A stretch of DNA of 64,000 nucleotides from positions 1,798,001-1,862,000 of the forward strand of contig NZ_AQGV01000012.1 of assembly GCF_014858725.1 (NCBI RefSeq). Direction: 5' to 3'. The stretch is from Pseudoalteromonas aurantia 208 (GTDB lineage Bacteria > Pseudomonadota > Gammaproteobacteria > Enterobacterales > Alteromonadaceae). The stretch's first letter is position 1; each line of letters begins with the position of its first letter. The notes beneath the pieces were generated by a model, which saw nothing but the letters and a program-made list of their open reading frames with translations, was not told the DNA's origin and did not search any database. Below are positions 52,642 through 62,189 of the stretch, piece by piece. A program made the position numbers and the translations under genes.

Positions 52642-53060
52642 GATTTATTAAGGAGATGGTAGTATTGATTGTTTACAAATTCATGACGGTTTAATTAAAC
52701 GTTTATGGAGCTATGATTTAAATGGATGACCCATTAAAGGAAGTGACATGCTATGCCGCTAAAAATATGTAACTGAGAACTTAACGTTAGCATCCGCCTG
52801 ATAGCCATTTGCAATTAGTTACCCATTTAAATACGGGTAACTTAAAGACGTATCGCACGATAAAATAAATTTTTGACGAGACTTCGTCAATTGAGGAAAT
52901 GATGCGTGTAATGCTACTGAAACGCCATAATAGAAAAATCGGCTAAGAACACAATTAATTATACGAGATAATTAATTTACAATAGCCTTATAGCCGCCAG
53001 TAAAATGTTAGGCAAGCCATAAGGCAATCAATATGCCACACTGTGATGTGTACCCGCCCC
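52642..53060. other. Gene-free region between recR and the AEP receptor
   Basis: No ORF is supported. Three inverted repeats are seen: AGTTACCC/GGGTAACT at 52817-52842, AATTAATTAT/ATAATTAATT at 52953-52977 and GCCTTAT/ATAAGGC at 52985-53025. One of the last two may end recR transcription. Confidence 0.45.
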
Positions 53061-53663
53061 TCAACGAATACTACGTCGACCTGAAAAGGCGTGCATCAAT
53101 GTCATACCATCCACCAAGTCGAGTTCGCCACCTACCGGCATGCCATGGGCTATTCTAGATGCCTCTACCCCATGCTTTTGACATAGCTCAGCGATATAAT
53201 GCGCAGTTGCTTCACCTTCAACGGTGGGGTTTGTCGCTAAAATGACTTCGTCTATATTGCCTTTTGACAATTTATCAGCCAACAAATCCAAACCGATTTC
53301 TGCAGGGCCTATGCCGTCCAACGGAGATAAATGCCCCATTAATACAAAGTAAAGACCTTGATATTGCCCTGTTTGCTCTATCGCTAAGACATCTGTAGGT
53401 GACTCAACAATACATAACAATCGGCTATCTTGACGCTTAACGCTTAAACAAATATCACAAAGTGGAGTTTCTGAAAACGTACGGCAAGACTCACAATGCC
53501 CGATAACCTGCATGGCCTTTAATAAACTATCGCCGAGTTGAGTTCCCCCTGAACGGTCTCGCTCAAGTAAATGAAACGCGATTCTTTGCGCTGACTTAGG
53601 GCCAATACCTGGTAAACAGCGTAATGCTTCTATTAATGCAGTAAGTGAGGGTGATAATTGCAT
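53061..53663 (-). CDS. recR: Recombination protein RecR
   Basis: Works with RecF and RecO in loading RecA at gaps. The 200 residues carry the helix-hairpin-helix ([15 protein letters not shown]), the zinc finger Cys57, Cys60, Cys69 and Cys72, and the Toprim domain ([14 protein letters not shown]). Its usual upstream partner ybaB and downstream partner htpG are both absent; phosphonate genes lie on one side and a siderophore locus on the other. Confidence 0.97.
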   Translation of the reverse strand: MQLSPSLTALIEALRCLPGIGPKSAQRIAFHLLERDRSGGTQLGDSLLKAMQVIGHCESCRTFSETPLCDICLSVKRQDSRLLCIVESPTDVLAIEQTGQYQGLYFVLMGHLSPLDGIGPAEIGLDLLADKLSKGNIDEVILATNPTVEGEATAHYIAELCQKHGVEASRIAHGMPVGGELDLVDGMTLMHAFSGRRSIR

Positions 53664-54032
53664 ATTAAAGTTAACTTAAAATGAGAAAATTAAAATAGGC
53701 AACAACATCACCATAACAAAGAGTGAGTCAATCAATAGCCAACCTATTTTACTGGATTAATCAATGATATCAGAAAACCAATATTGATGGCACTAGCGAG
53801 TATCTACAATACTCCTTACATTCCTTAACTCAAAAATCGCTATTTTAGTCATAATTTAGACTAGAACATAGCAACAGTAATGAAAACTATTTCCAATTAC
53901 CTCTTCCCAAAACAAATTAAAACTTGCTAGTATTGAGATGTTATAACGTTTGATCGAAAATCGAGCTGGCGTCTTAACAAATAAGACGCCTTAAAATACG
54001 GAAAATACATACATAAGTAGTTGGAACTAAAA
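53664..54032 (+). promoter_or_regulatory. Leader of the siderophore receptor with a strong hairpin
   Basis: This gene-free 369 bp includes a 9-bp perfect stem GGCGTCTTA/TAAGACGCC (53968-53990) about 40 bp before the receptor ATG. It may be an attenuator or mRNA-stabilising structure. An inverted pair TAGTC/GACTA lies near 53846-53863. No clear Fur box is seen. Confidence 0.45.
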
Positions 54033-56135
54033 ATGAAAAGGTCTTTGATTGCGGCCAGCACCTTGGTCGGTTTAATAAGCTCGGATAGCTTAGCATCTCA
54101 AGAAATAGAAAAAGTAGAAGTGATAGGCACGCGCGCGCCTTTATACAGCACTCGCGATATTAATGCGTCAGCCCTTGGTTCTAAAGACGCACAGCTATTA
54201 CCCATCTCCATACAATCATTTTCAGAAGCTCTTATCGCGAACCAACGAGCGAAAACATTAGGGGAAATACTGGCAAATGACGCCTCAGTGCAAAATACCT
54301 CTATTGGCACTGTATTTGATTTTGTCAGCCTACGCGGTTTTCAACTTGATTGGACCAATGGGCTTAGGCGTGATGGCTTAGCGTTGGCGCCCTACCAAGA
54401 TGTACCTCTTGAAAATATCCAACGCATTGATGTGATTAAGGGGCCATCTAGCCTTGTTTCTGGATTTAACAACCCCGGTGGCACCATTAATTATGTCACC
54501 AAGCGCCCGACTCAAGCGCGTTTCTTCGATGTCACGGTTGAGCTAAAAAACCGAGCCAGTAAATTTTTACACCTTGATTTTGGTGGCCCACTCTCAAACA
54601 ACAAAGACATGGGCTATCGTTTCAACGCCGCGTTTGAAAAAAATGGCGACTTTACTGGCGGCGACGACCTCAAACGGACTTTTGTCAGTGCTGCTTTTGA
54701 CTGGCAATTATCTGATCAGTTGTTTGTCAGACTAGACAGTGACTTTCAAGACAAAAAAATGGTCTCACAACCCCTTATTGGGTTATCTACTGACCCAAGT
54801 TCTGGCAAAACCATTTTGCCACCCTACGTGGATACCAGTGAAACACTCCTTGGGCAACCATGGGCTTTGTATGAAACACAAACCCTTAACAGTGCCCTGC
54901 GCGCGGATTTTTGGTTCAATGACCAATGGCAATGGGTGAATCAAGTTGCTTATTCAAGCAATGATAGATTTACTATTTTCCCTGACATTTATAGCGTCAA
55001 TCAAGCTGGAGATGTTTTATCATCCGCAATACATGTGACACCTGATGAGGAATATCAGACTGTGTCTGCTCACACCTTTGTTAAAGGCGAATTTCAGACT
55101 CAGGGAATTGAACATGAACTGGTTATTGGCCTCAGCGCCAGAGAGTATCAATCTAAAGACGGGCGTTGGTTCGAACTCACCAATCCTGTTGGCAATATAT
55201 TCAACCCAACCTACACTGAAAAACCGAACTATCCCGACTATCCCGATGCGAACGTAACCGACACCAGTGAAAGTTCGTTTTTTATCACCAATACCCTGCA
55301 CTTCAATGACGTTTTCTATACCACGCTTGGGTTACGTCACATACAGTATGATAAGACACAACGCGCACCGAATAGCGCACGGGTGACATTAGATGATCGC
55401 AGCTTTAACACGCCAATGTTGGGGATTAACTATAACCCCAGTGACACACTCGCATTTTATCTCAGTTATTCAGAAGGCGCTGGAGAAGGGGCTGTTGCTG
55501 TTATTGGCAGTGGCGCTATCAACGAAGGGGAGTCATTAGGTCCACAAGAAAGTGAACAAATTGAAGCGGGGATTAAATACCAACATGCGGGTATCAATTA
55601 TACCGCAGCGCTATTTCAAGTAGAGAAAATGCTCGAGTATCATAACCGCAATACTAACTACTTCGTACAAGATGGGGTTCAATCACACCAAGGGTTAGAG
55701 CTCAACCTCAGCGGTGAAATAAACGCTTACCTGTCTACCGTGACCTCGGTGACTTTTATGAACCCAACGCTTGATGAATTAGGTGGAGACAACACCATCA
55801 ATGGCAATAGACCGGCCAATGTTCCTAAATTTCAAGCAAATACCTTCGTAGATTACACCATTCCAAGCTATCAATCACTCAGCATTAATGCAGGTATTTT
55901 TCATGTAGGTGAGCGCGAGCAAAATGTATCAAATACACTCACTCTCCCTGCGTATACCCGCGTTGATTTGGGGCTCAAATACCAGCTATCTGCGCTTAAT
56001 GCCACTGTAAGACTCAGAGTTGAAAACGTTTTTGATAAACAATACTGGTTATCTGGTGGTGCAAAGGGCATTGACTGGGGCGTATCTCCTGGTCGAGGCA
56101 GATTAATTAGCGCATCAACCACTTTTAGTTTTTAG
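54033..56135 (+). CDS. TonB-dependent siderophore receptor
   Basis: The 700-residue outer-membrane receptor has a signal peptide (to about residue 22), a TonB box region (EKVEVIGTR), the plug (VSLRGFQLDWTNGLRRDG, IDVIKGPSSLVSGFNNPGG) and a barrel ending SASTTFSF. Sequence style matches the FhuA/FoxA group of ferri-siderophore receptors. ATG 54033 is preferred to an in-frame TTG at 54021. It heads a same-strand series of eight genes for siderophore export and synthesis, so it probably imports the product of that locus. Confidence 0.92.
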   Translation: MKRSLIAASTLVGLISSDSLASQEIEKVEVIGTRAPLYSTRDINASALGSKDAQLLPISIQSFSEALIANQRAKTLGEILANDASVQNTSIGTVFDFVSLRGFQLDWTNGLRRDGLALAPYQDVPLENIQRIDVIKGPSSLVSGFNNPGGTINYVTKRPTQARFFDVTVELKNRASKFLHLDFGGPLSNNKDMGYRFNAAFEKNGDFTGGDDLKRTFVSAAFDWQLSDQLFVRLDSDFQDKKMVSQPLIGLSTDPSSGKTILPPYVDTSETLLGQPWALYETQTLNSALRADFWFNDQWQWVNQVAYSSNDRFTIFPDIYSVNQAGDVLSSAIHVTPDEEYQTVSAHTFVKGEFQTQGIEHELVIGLSAREYQSKDGRWFELTNPVGNIFNPTYTEKPNYPDYPDANVTDTSESSFFITNTLHFNDVFYTTLGLRHIQYDKTQRAPNSARVTLDDRSFNTPMLGINYNPSDTLAFYLSYSEGAGEGAVAVIGSGAINEGESLGPQESEQIEAGIKYQHAGINYTAALFQVEKMLEYHNRNTNYFVQDGVQSHQGLELNLSGEINAYLSTVTSVTFMNPTLDELGGDNTINGNRPANVPKFQANTFVDYTIPSYQSLSINAGIFHVGEREQNVSNTLTLPAYTRVDLGLKYQLSALNATVRLRVENVFDKQYWLSGGAKGIDWGVSPGRGRLISASTTFSF

Positions 56136-56146
56136 GGAATAAATCA

Positions 56147-56881
56147 ATGACAACAAATCAGGACGTAATAATTGAGATCAATCAACTCAGTAAGCACTTT
56201 GGTGATTATCAAGCGCTTAATGATGTCAATCTAACGGTCAAACAGGGTGAAGTCTTAGCATTGCTAGGCCCTAACGGTGCAGGTAAAACAACCACGATTA
56301 ATTGCCTTTTGGGTTTTTTAAAACCCGATAATGGGCAAGTTCGGATAGCTGGGGTTAATCCGCAACAGAATGTGGTCAATGCCAGAAAAAATTTAGCTTA
56401 CATTCCCGAGCAAGTTGCGTTGTATCCACGCTTGAGTGGCTTGGAGAACTTAGTTTATTTCAGTAAAGTGGCAAAAGTTGAAAAATCTGAGCAAGAATTC
56501 AAAGCACTGTTAGAACAAGTTGCCTTGCCAGCACACGCCTTCAATAAGCCAGTCAATAGTTATTCAAAGGGCATGCGACAAAAAGTGGGCATTGCAATCG
56601 CCATAGCAAAGCAAGCCAAAGCATTAATTTTAGACGAGCCTACCTCAGGCCTTGACCCCTCAGCCAGTTATGAATTTAGTCAATTAATTCAGCAACTCGC
56701 CAAACAAGGCGTTGCTATATTAATGGCAACCCATGATTTATTTAGAGCACAAGAAGATGCTCATTCAGTCGCCATTTTAAACCAAGGTCGCTTGGTCGAT
56801 TATCTTAACTTTGAGCAAATACAAACTGTGCAGCTCGAGTCTGTTTATTTAAAACACATTAAGGCGGAACCGTCATGTTAA
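56147..56881 (+). CDS. ABC transporter ATP-binding protein
   Basis: The 244 residues have Walker A GPNGAGKTTT, the ABC signature YSKGMRQK, Walker B ALILDEPTSGLD and the switch His in MATHD. It matches the ABC-2 (CcmA-like) export class. It overlaps the following permease by 7 bp and is 11 bp after the receptor, so the three transporter genes form one unit with the siderophore genes. Export of the siderophore, or of a precursor, is inferred. Confidence 0.92.
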   Translation: MTTNQDVIIEINQLSKHFGDYQALNDVNLTVKQGEVLALLGPNGAGKTTTINCLLGFLKPDNGQVRIAGVNPQQNVVNARKNLAYIPEQVALYPRLSGLENLVYFSKVAKVEKSEQEFKALLEQVALPAHAFNKPVNSYSKGMRQKVGIAIAIAKQAKALILDEPTSGLDPSASYEFSQLIQQLAKQGVAILMATHDLFRAQEDAHSVAILNQGRLVDYLNFEQIQTVQLESVYLKHIKAEPSC

Positions 56882-58275
56882 TGATCACCATGAAAAAGGA
56901 GTGGCTTGATTCATGGCGGCAAGGACATGCATTGTGGATAAGTTTGATTGCTTTAATGCTATTACTGATAGCTTGCGTTACGAGCTGGCAAAGCTTTCAA
57001 GTTCAATCAGCAACCAAATCAGCCGTTGCTCAGTCAGAGCGTGATCGCTGGCTAGAGCAAGGGGAAAAGGGCCCTCACTCTGCTGCGCATTACGGTGTTT
57101 ATGTATTAAAACCAGAGTTACCTCTGGCCATGGTTGACCCTGGCTTACGAGACTTTCAAGGCAATGTGCTTCGATTAGAAGCCCATAAGCGTAATGACAC
57201 GTTATTTCGCCCCATTCAAGATACTATTCCCATGCAACGCTTTGGCAGCTTGTCACCGTCATTTGTACTGCAAATATTATTACCCTTGTTAATCATACTG
57301 GTAGGTTACCCAGCTTTCTCAGGTGAACGTGAGCAAGGCACTTTAAAGCAGCTCCTCGCGTCAGGTTGCTCTTCAATACACCTGTTTATTGCCAAATCAG
57401 CAGCGCTATTTTCGGTTGCCGCAATTGTCCTTATTCCGCTGTTTGCATTTTTACTCTACAGCAGCATCAGCGAACAACATGCTCAAGTGTTACGCAGTGC
57501 TTTATATGCCTTGAGTTATTTAGTGTACCTGAGTACTTGGTGCGTCATGGTGGTTGCAATCTCTTGTTGGTTATCTACCGCTCGACGCACACTCATTGTA
57601 CTATTAGCTCTGTGGGCAATCAGCTGCTTATTAATACCCAAAATAGCAATGACGCATGCCAGCAACCAATACCCCATTGAATCTGGGCAAGCGTTTCAAT
57701 CTAAACTTGAATCTGAGGTATATACACCTGAGCGACAACAGGCCATTGCCCAATTCAAGCAAGAGACATTAACTACCTATGGGGTTAGCTCAACCGATGA
57801 CTTACCTTTTGACTGGTCTGGTGCGCAATTACAATTCGGCGAACAGTATTCAGATAAAGTCTTTGATCGACTTTTTGGCGCGCGCTCAGAGCAGCTAAAC
57901 GCACAGTTCCAATACTATCAAAGTACCGCACTATTAAGTCCATTTATCGCAATACAAACCATTTCTATGGGCCTCGCTGGTTCAGACCACACCCACCATC
58001 ACAATTTTGAAGTTGCAGCAGAAAAATACCGCCGAGTAATGCAGCAAACACTGAACTTCAATCAACGCGACCATGCTCACAAAGCCACCAGCCACTACGT
58101 TGCCGATAAGCAGCTATGGCAAGCGATCCCTGAGTTTGTATATCAACCGCCCTCATTCTCGCTCATGAGCGGACATTACCTTGTTGCGCTATGCGCGCTT
58201 ATTGGCTGGTTACTATTCTCTGGGATATTGGGAAGTTACTCGCTTTACCTACTGCGCAAGGAAGTACAAAGATGA
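56875..58275 (+). CDS. ABC-2 type permease (DUF3526-like), first copy
   Basis: The 466 residues have one N-terminal helix, a large periplasmic domain (about 45-130), further helices grouped at 135-270, and a second soluble region before the last helix near 440. The motif PAFSGEREQGTLKQLL marks the ABC-2/DUF3526 family. It overlaps the ATPase gene at its start and the second permease at its end (ATGA), indicating translational coupling. It should pair with the second permease as a heterodimer. Confidence 0.85.
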   Translation: MLMITMKKEWLDSWRQGHALWISLIALMLLLIACVTSWQSFQVQSATKSAVAQSERDRWLEQGEKGPHSAAHYGVYVLKPELPLAMVDPGLRDFQGNVLRLEAHKRNDTLFRPIQDTIPMQRFGSLSPSFVLQILLPLLIILVGYPAFSGEREQGTLKQLLASGCSSIHLFIAKSAALFSVAAIVLIPLFAFLLYSSISEQHAQVLRSALYALSYLVYLSTWCVMVVAISCWLSTARRTLIVLLALWAISCLLIPKIAMTHASNQYPIESGQAFQSKLESEVYTPERQQAIAQFKQETLTTYGVSSTDDLPFDWSGAQLQFGEQYSDKVFDRLFGARSEQLNAQFQYYQSTALLSPFIAIQTISMGLAGSDHTHHHNFEVAAEKYRRVMQQTLNFNQRDHAHKATSHYVADKQLWQAIPEFVYQPPSFSLMSGHYLVALCALIGWLLFSGILGSYSLYLLRKEVQR

Positions 58276-59738
58276 ACCGATTAATTATTACCACTGAACT
58301 CAAAAACTTATGGCGCGAAAAACTCACTGTTGCGGTGCTATCTATTACCCTGATTTTTGCAGCGCTGTCTTTTTACAACGGATATCAGTTTAGTCAAGCA
58401 CAGCATGCGGTTATTGACATCGCTCAGCAGGAGCAACTCAGCGCAATAGAGACCGCACAAAATTCACTCACGCAACGCCTATCAGAGCAAGGGTCTATTA
58501 AATGGTGGGAAGACATTTATGATTTACGAGGCCAAGCCTTTTATTTGATGGTCAACTATGCCACCAAGCCGCCATTAGCAACAGCACCTATCGCGGTAGG
58601 TCAAGCTGATGTATTCCCCTACTACTTTCGGATGCTCATAAGTGAAAAGCAAAATGTGGTACAGCAATATGATTATGTAAACCCATTACAATTATTACTT
58701 GGACAATTTGATCTAGCATTTGTGGTTATTTACATACTCCCATTGCTCATCATTGGGCTAAGTTATAATGCGTTAACGCAAGAACAGCAAACAGGTCAGC
58801 TAAGAATACTGTTATTGCAGGGGATCAATCCGCAACATTTATTAAAAAACCAGCTACTTGTCAGACTTTCACTGGTACTGGTACCATTTTTACTCTGTAG
58901 CAACAGCTTATTGCTATTGAGCAATAAAGATTTCACTATTCAAAATAGTCTGATCTTTTCCCTCATTGTCAGTCTGTATTGTTTATTTTGGAGCTATCTA
59001 GCTGGCTTTATTGTCAGTAAAGGTAAAAGTACCGCAACAAATGCGGCTATATTAGTCGCATGTTGGTTGGCATTTGTGATTATTATCCCCGCCACATTAA
59101 ATACGCTGAACGGAGCAGCAAATCCAACGCCTTCGAGAATACACTACGTTGATTCACTGCGTGAGCAGGCAGACAGTGCGAAAAAAGCCAGCGAGAAAAC
59201 GTTAGCTAAGTTTTTCCAAGACCATCCAGAATTGGCGTCAACTAACGACAACCCCAGTGACTATGCCACAAAAAAAATTGCCACAATCATTGCTATTGAG
59301 CAAGCTATGCATGCTTTCGATCAGGCGTTTTTACAAATTCAAGATCAACAATCTCAGTATGCACAAGCATTTAAGTTACTGTCTCCAGCTACTTTAGTTT
59401 ATTCGGCCTTAGTGGACTTTTCTGGAAATGGCTTAACCAGACAGCAAGACTTTATGCAAGCCGTTGCACAGCATCATCAAGCGCTGCAACAGTTCTATAA
59501 AACACAGATTGTTGCTGCCAGTCAGCGCGGTGATTTCACGCCTTGTCGTGGCTGTAATGCAAGACCAACGCTTAAAGATTTAACAGTGATCCCACAGTTT
59601 AAAAATACGGTTAACGACACGTCTCCCCCCCCTTGGTCATTAATATTATTGGTGTTGGCTATATTTGCCCTCAGCTTAAAAACCAACCAAAGAGTGATAC
59701 AAATTGGCTCTGCCCAATCTCAAGAGGTACGAGTATGA
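58272..59738 (+). CDS. ABC-2 type permease (DUF3526-like), second copy
   Basis: The 488-residue protein starts at the ATG overlapping the preceding stop. Topology is as in the first permease: one N-terminal helix, a periplasmic domain (about 40-150), a group of helices, a second soluble region and a last helix. The motif ALTQEQQTGQLRILLLQG corresponds to the GEREQGTLKQLL motif of the partner. It ends in an ATGA overlap with the PLP decarboxylase gene. An alternative upstream start at 58191 would lie within the first permease and is rejected. Confidence 0.85.
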   Translation: MNRLIITTELKNLWREKLTVAVLSITLIFAALSFYNGYQFSQAQHAVIDIAQQEQLSAIETAQNSLTQRLSEQGSIKWWEDIYDLRGQAFYLMVNYATKPPLATAPIAVGQADVFPYYFRMLISEKQNVVQQYDYVNPLQLLLGQFDLAFVVIYILPLLIIGLSYNALTQEQQTGQLRILLLQGINPQHLLKNQLLVRLSLVLVPFLLCSNSLLLLSNKDFTIQNSLIFSLIVSLYCLFWSYLAGFIVSKGKSTATNAAILVACWLAFVIIIPATLNTLNGAANPTPSRIHYVDSLREQADSAKKASEKTLAKFFQDHPELASTNDNPSDYATKKIATIIAIEQAMHAFDQAFLQIQDQQSQYAQAFKLLSPATLVYSALVDFSGNGLTRQQDFMQAVAQHHQALQQFYKTQIVAASQRGDFTPCRGCNARPTLKDLTVIPQFKNTVNDTSPPPWSLILLVLAIFALSLKTNQRVIQIGSAQSQEVRV

Positions 59739-61087
59739 GCAAGGAGCACTTTACAGCAATAACACACCCTCTGGTTGAACAGTTGCTTGATACTCATAAG
59801 GAGAAAATGTTTGAGTGGGCGTACGGGCTTGGTGCCCCCCTGCATGTGCTTTTTCCGCAAATATTTGCGGAGAATGTGGCACGTATTACGTCGGTACTTA
59901 CAACTCATCAACTGAAGCATCAAATTCTTTATGCTAAAAAAGCCAATAAGTCTCAATGTTTTATAACGCAAAGTTGTGCATTAGGCTTAGGCGTGGATGT
60001 GGCCAGTATTGAAGAGTTTGAATTGGCGTTAGCGGGCGGGGTTTGTGGGGAGAAAATTGGGGTATCTGGACCCCATAAATCTCGCGTATTACTCACCCTT
60101 GCCATAAGACACAATGCATTGGTTGCGATTGATTCTCTGAATGAACTAAAAAGCGCGATTGAGATTGTACGCCACACCCAACATGCAACCCAGAACATGC
60201 CGATACGTATTCTACTCAGAGTACACCCCAGCAAAGACACAAACAGCCGCTTTGGTCTGGTGCACGCAGAAATAGAAGAGGCACTTTCGTACTGTGTTGA
60301 ATATAAAAATCATACATTGTTACAAGGATTTAGTTGCCATTTAAGTGGTTACAATACCCAGCAAAGAGGACAAGCTATTCATTATATGTGTGACTGTATT
60401 AACCGTGCAAACCACCTAAACTTAAACGCCGATGTGATCAACATTGGCGGCGGTTTGCCTATCTCTTATCTGGAATCCACACAATGGCAAGATGCATTAG
60501 ATTATGAATATTTTCATAAAAACCGACAGTTCAGTGGCTTCTACCCATATCACTGTGCCCAACCAGGTGCTGATGCATTGGCGCAAATTCTATTAACGCC
60601 CAACCAAGCTGGGCAAACCGCAGCTGACGCAATCAACTCGCTATCGCTCACGCTCATGCTAGAACCGGGCCGCGCCTTGCTTGATCAAGCGGGTGTCAGT
60701 CTGTTCTCTGTACAAGGTAGTAAGCCATTACACGGTACCTCAGATTGTCATATTGCAACACTTTCAGGTACCAGCTTGTCATTATCAGAACAATGGTTCA
60801 ATAGTGAGTTTTTGCCTTCTCCAAGGTTGCTTTCAAAAGCCACACCTTCGTCACCGAGCCCAGTCAGAGTTGCCTTTGGCAGCGCAACATGTTTAGAAGA
60901 CGACATGATCAGCTGGCGCTATATTCCACTACCGCATTTACCAACAGGCCATGACCTTATGGTTTATATCAATACCGCTGGCTACCAAATGGACTCTAAC
61001 GAATCTGAGTTTCATTCCATGCCAATACCTAGAAAAATAACAGTGAGGTGGGACTCACCAAACATACACTGGCAATTAGAGCGCTAG
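59735..61087 (+). CDS. PLP-dependent decarboxylase, SbnH-like
   Basis: The 450 residues form an alanine-racemase-type barrel of the ornithine/diaminopimelate decarboxylase group, with the PLP lysine in LYAKKANKS, a VINIGGGLP phosphate-binding loop and MLEPGRALLDQAG. In staphyloferrin B synthesis SbnH decarboxylates a citryl-diaminopropionate intermediate; neighbouring SbnA- and SbnB-like genes make the same role likely. The start at 59735 overlaps the permease stop and has AAGAGG upstream. Diaminopimelate decarboxylase for lysine synthesis is less likely in this setting. Confidence 0.82.
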   Translation: MSKEHFTAITHPLVEQLLDTHKEKMFEWAYGLGAPLHVLFPQIFAENVARITSVLTTHQLKHQILYAKKANKSQCFITQSCALGLGVDVASIEEFELALAGGVCGEKIGVSGPHKSRVLLTLAIRHNALVAIDSLNELKSAIEIVRHTQHATQNMPIRILLRVHPSKDTNSRFGLVHAEIEEALSYCVEYKNHTLLQGFSCHLSGYNTQQRGQAIHYMCDCINRANHLNLNADVINIGGGLPISYLESTQWQDALDYEYFHKNRQFSGFYPYHCAQPGADALAQILLTPNQAGQTAADAINSLSLTLMLEPGRALLDQAGVSLFSVQGSKPLHGTSDCHIATLSGTSLSLSEQWFNSEFLPSPRLLSKATPSSPSPVRVAFGSATCLEDDMISWRYIPLPHLPTGHDLMVYINTAGYQMDSNESEFHSMPIPRKITVRWDSPNIHWQLER

Positions 61088-61128
61088 CCTTTCACTGACA
61101 ATTTATAGACATTATAAGGAGCATATTT

Positions 61129-62175
61129 ATGATTATAAATACGCAGGAAAACTGCACAAAAAATTCAGCAACTTCGGCCTATCGCAAGGTCTCTCAAAGC
61201 ATCGGCAATACACCTTTAATGGAGTTCATCGTTCTGCCAAATGGCAGTCGAATGTATTTAAAATTAGAACAATTTAACCCCACCGGCAGCGCCAAAATTC
61301 GTATGGCTAAGTCCATGCTTGATGAAGCTGAACAAAACGGCTTACTTAAACCAGGTGGCCGCATTGTTGAATCAACCTCAGGCAATACAGGTGTCGGTCT
61401 TGCTATGCTGGCTGCTGAACGTGGTTATCATTTCACCGCGTTTGTTGATAACCATGCTGCAAAAGACAAAATTAATAATATGCGTGCATTTGGTGCTGAG
61501 GTCGTTTGTGTTAGCGACGAAGGTAATGATGGCCTAGCTACCGACGTGCGTGATGCAATGGCTGAACAAGTTGCCAAAGAACAAGGCGCGCTTTGGACGG
61601 CACAGCATAACAATTTTGCCAATAGCCGTGGTTATACTGAACTGGCCAAAGAAGTTGTAAATCAAATTGGTACAGGTATCACTCATCTCGTTGGCGCAGT
61701 CGGCACTGGCGGGTCATTGTGTGGCACGACTCGCGCGCTGCGCGACCTAGGTTGCCATTCGCTCACAACATTGGGCGTTGAGCCAATCGGCTCTGTCATT
61801 TTTGGCGGCCCAGGGGCCAGTTATCATCAGTCAGGTACTGGTACACCTGAAGGCGCAGAAATTGGTGCCTTAATCGAATACGACCTCATAGACCAAGGTT
61901 TCAAAGTATCAGATAAACATGCATTTAACACCGCGCGTTACCTCACAAAGCATTACGCATTAATGGTAGGTGGTTCAGCAGGTGGTGTCATATATGAAGC
62001 ATTAAAATCTATCCAATCAGCCCCTGCAGGCAGCACCTTTGTGGTACTTGTGTGTGATGGTGGCGAAAAATATTTAGATACCGTATTTAATGATCAATGG
62101 ATGACCGAGCATCAATTATTTGACCCCCAATTAGATCAACAACTCAGTGACCTACTGCAACAACTTAAAGCCTAA
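61129..62175 (+). CDS. sbnA: SbnA-like 2,3-diaminopropionate synthesis enzyme
   Basis: This PLP enzyme of the cysteine-synthase fold has its lysine in NPTGSAKIRM and the phosphate loop STSGNTG. SbnA condenses O-phosphoserine with glutamate to give the ACEGA intermediate. Its 348 residues match SbnA rather than cysteine synthase CysK (about 320). The directly adjacent SbnB partner settles the role. AAGGAG lies upstream of the ATG. Confidence 0.87.
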   Translation: MIINTQENCTKNSATSAYRKVSQSIGNTPLMEFIVLPNGSRMYLKLEQFNPTGSAKIRMAKSMLDEAEQNGLLKPGGRIVESTSGNTGVGLAMLAAERGYHFTAFVDNHAAKDKINNMRAFGAEVVCVSDEGNDGLATDVRDAMAEQVAKEQGALWTAQHNNFANSRGYTELAKEVVNQIGTGITHLVGAVGTGGSLCGTTRALRDLGCHSLTTLGVEPIGSVIFGGPGASYHQSGTGTPEGAEIGALIEYDLIDQGFKVSDKHAFNTARYLTKHYALMVGGSAGGVIYEALKSIQSAPAGSTFVVLVCDGGEKYLDTVFNDQWMTEHQLFDPQLDQQLSDLLQQLKA

Positions 62176-62189
62176 AGGAATAACATATT

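Noticed and set aside
53870..53900. Fur box before the siderophore receptor
   Set aside because: TAATGAAAACTATTTC resembles half of a Fur site, but too many positions of the 19-bp consensus are off for a call.
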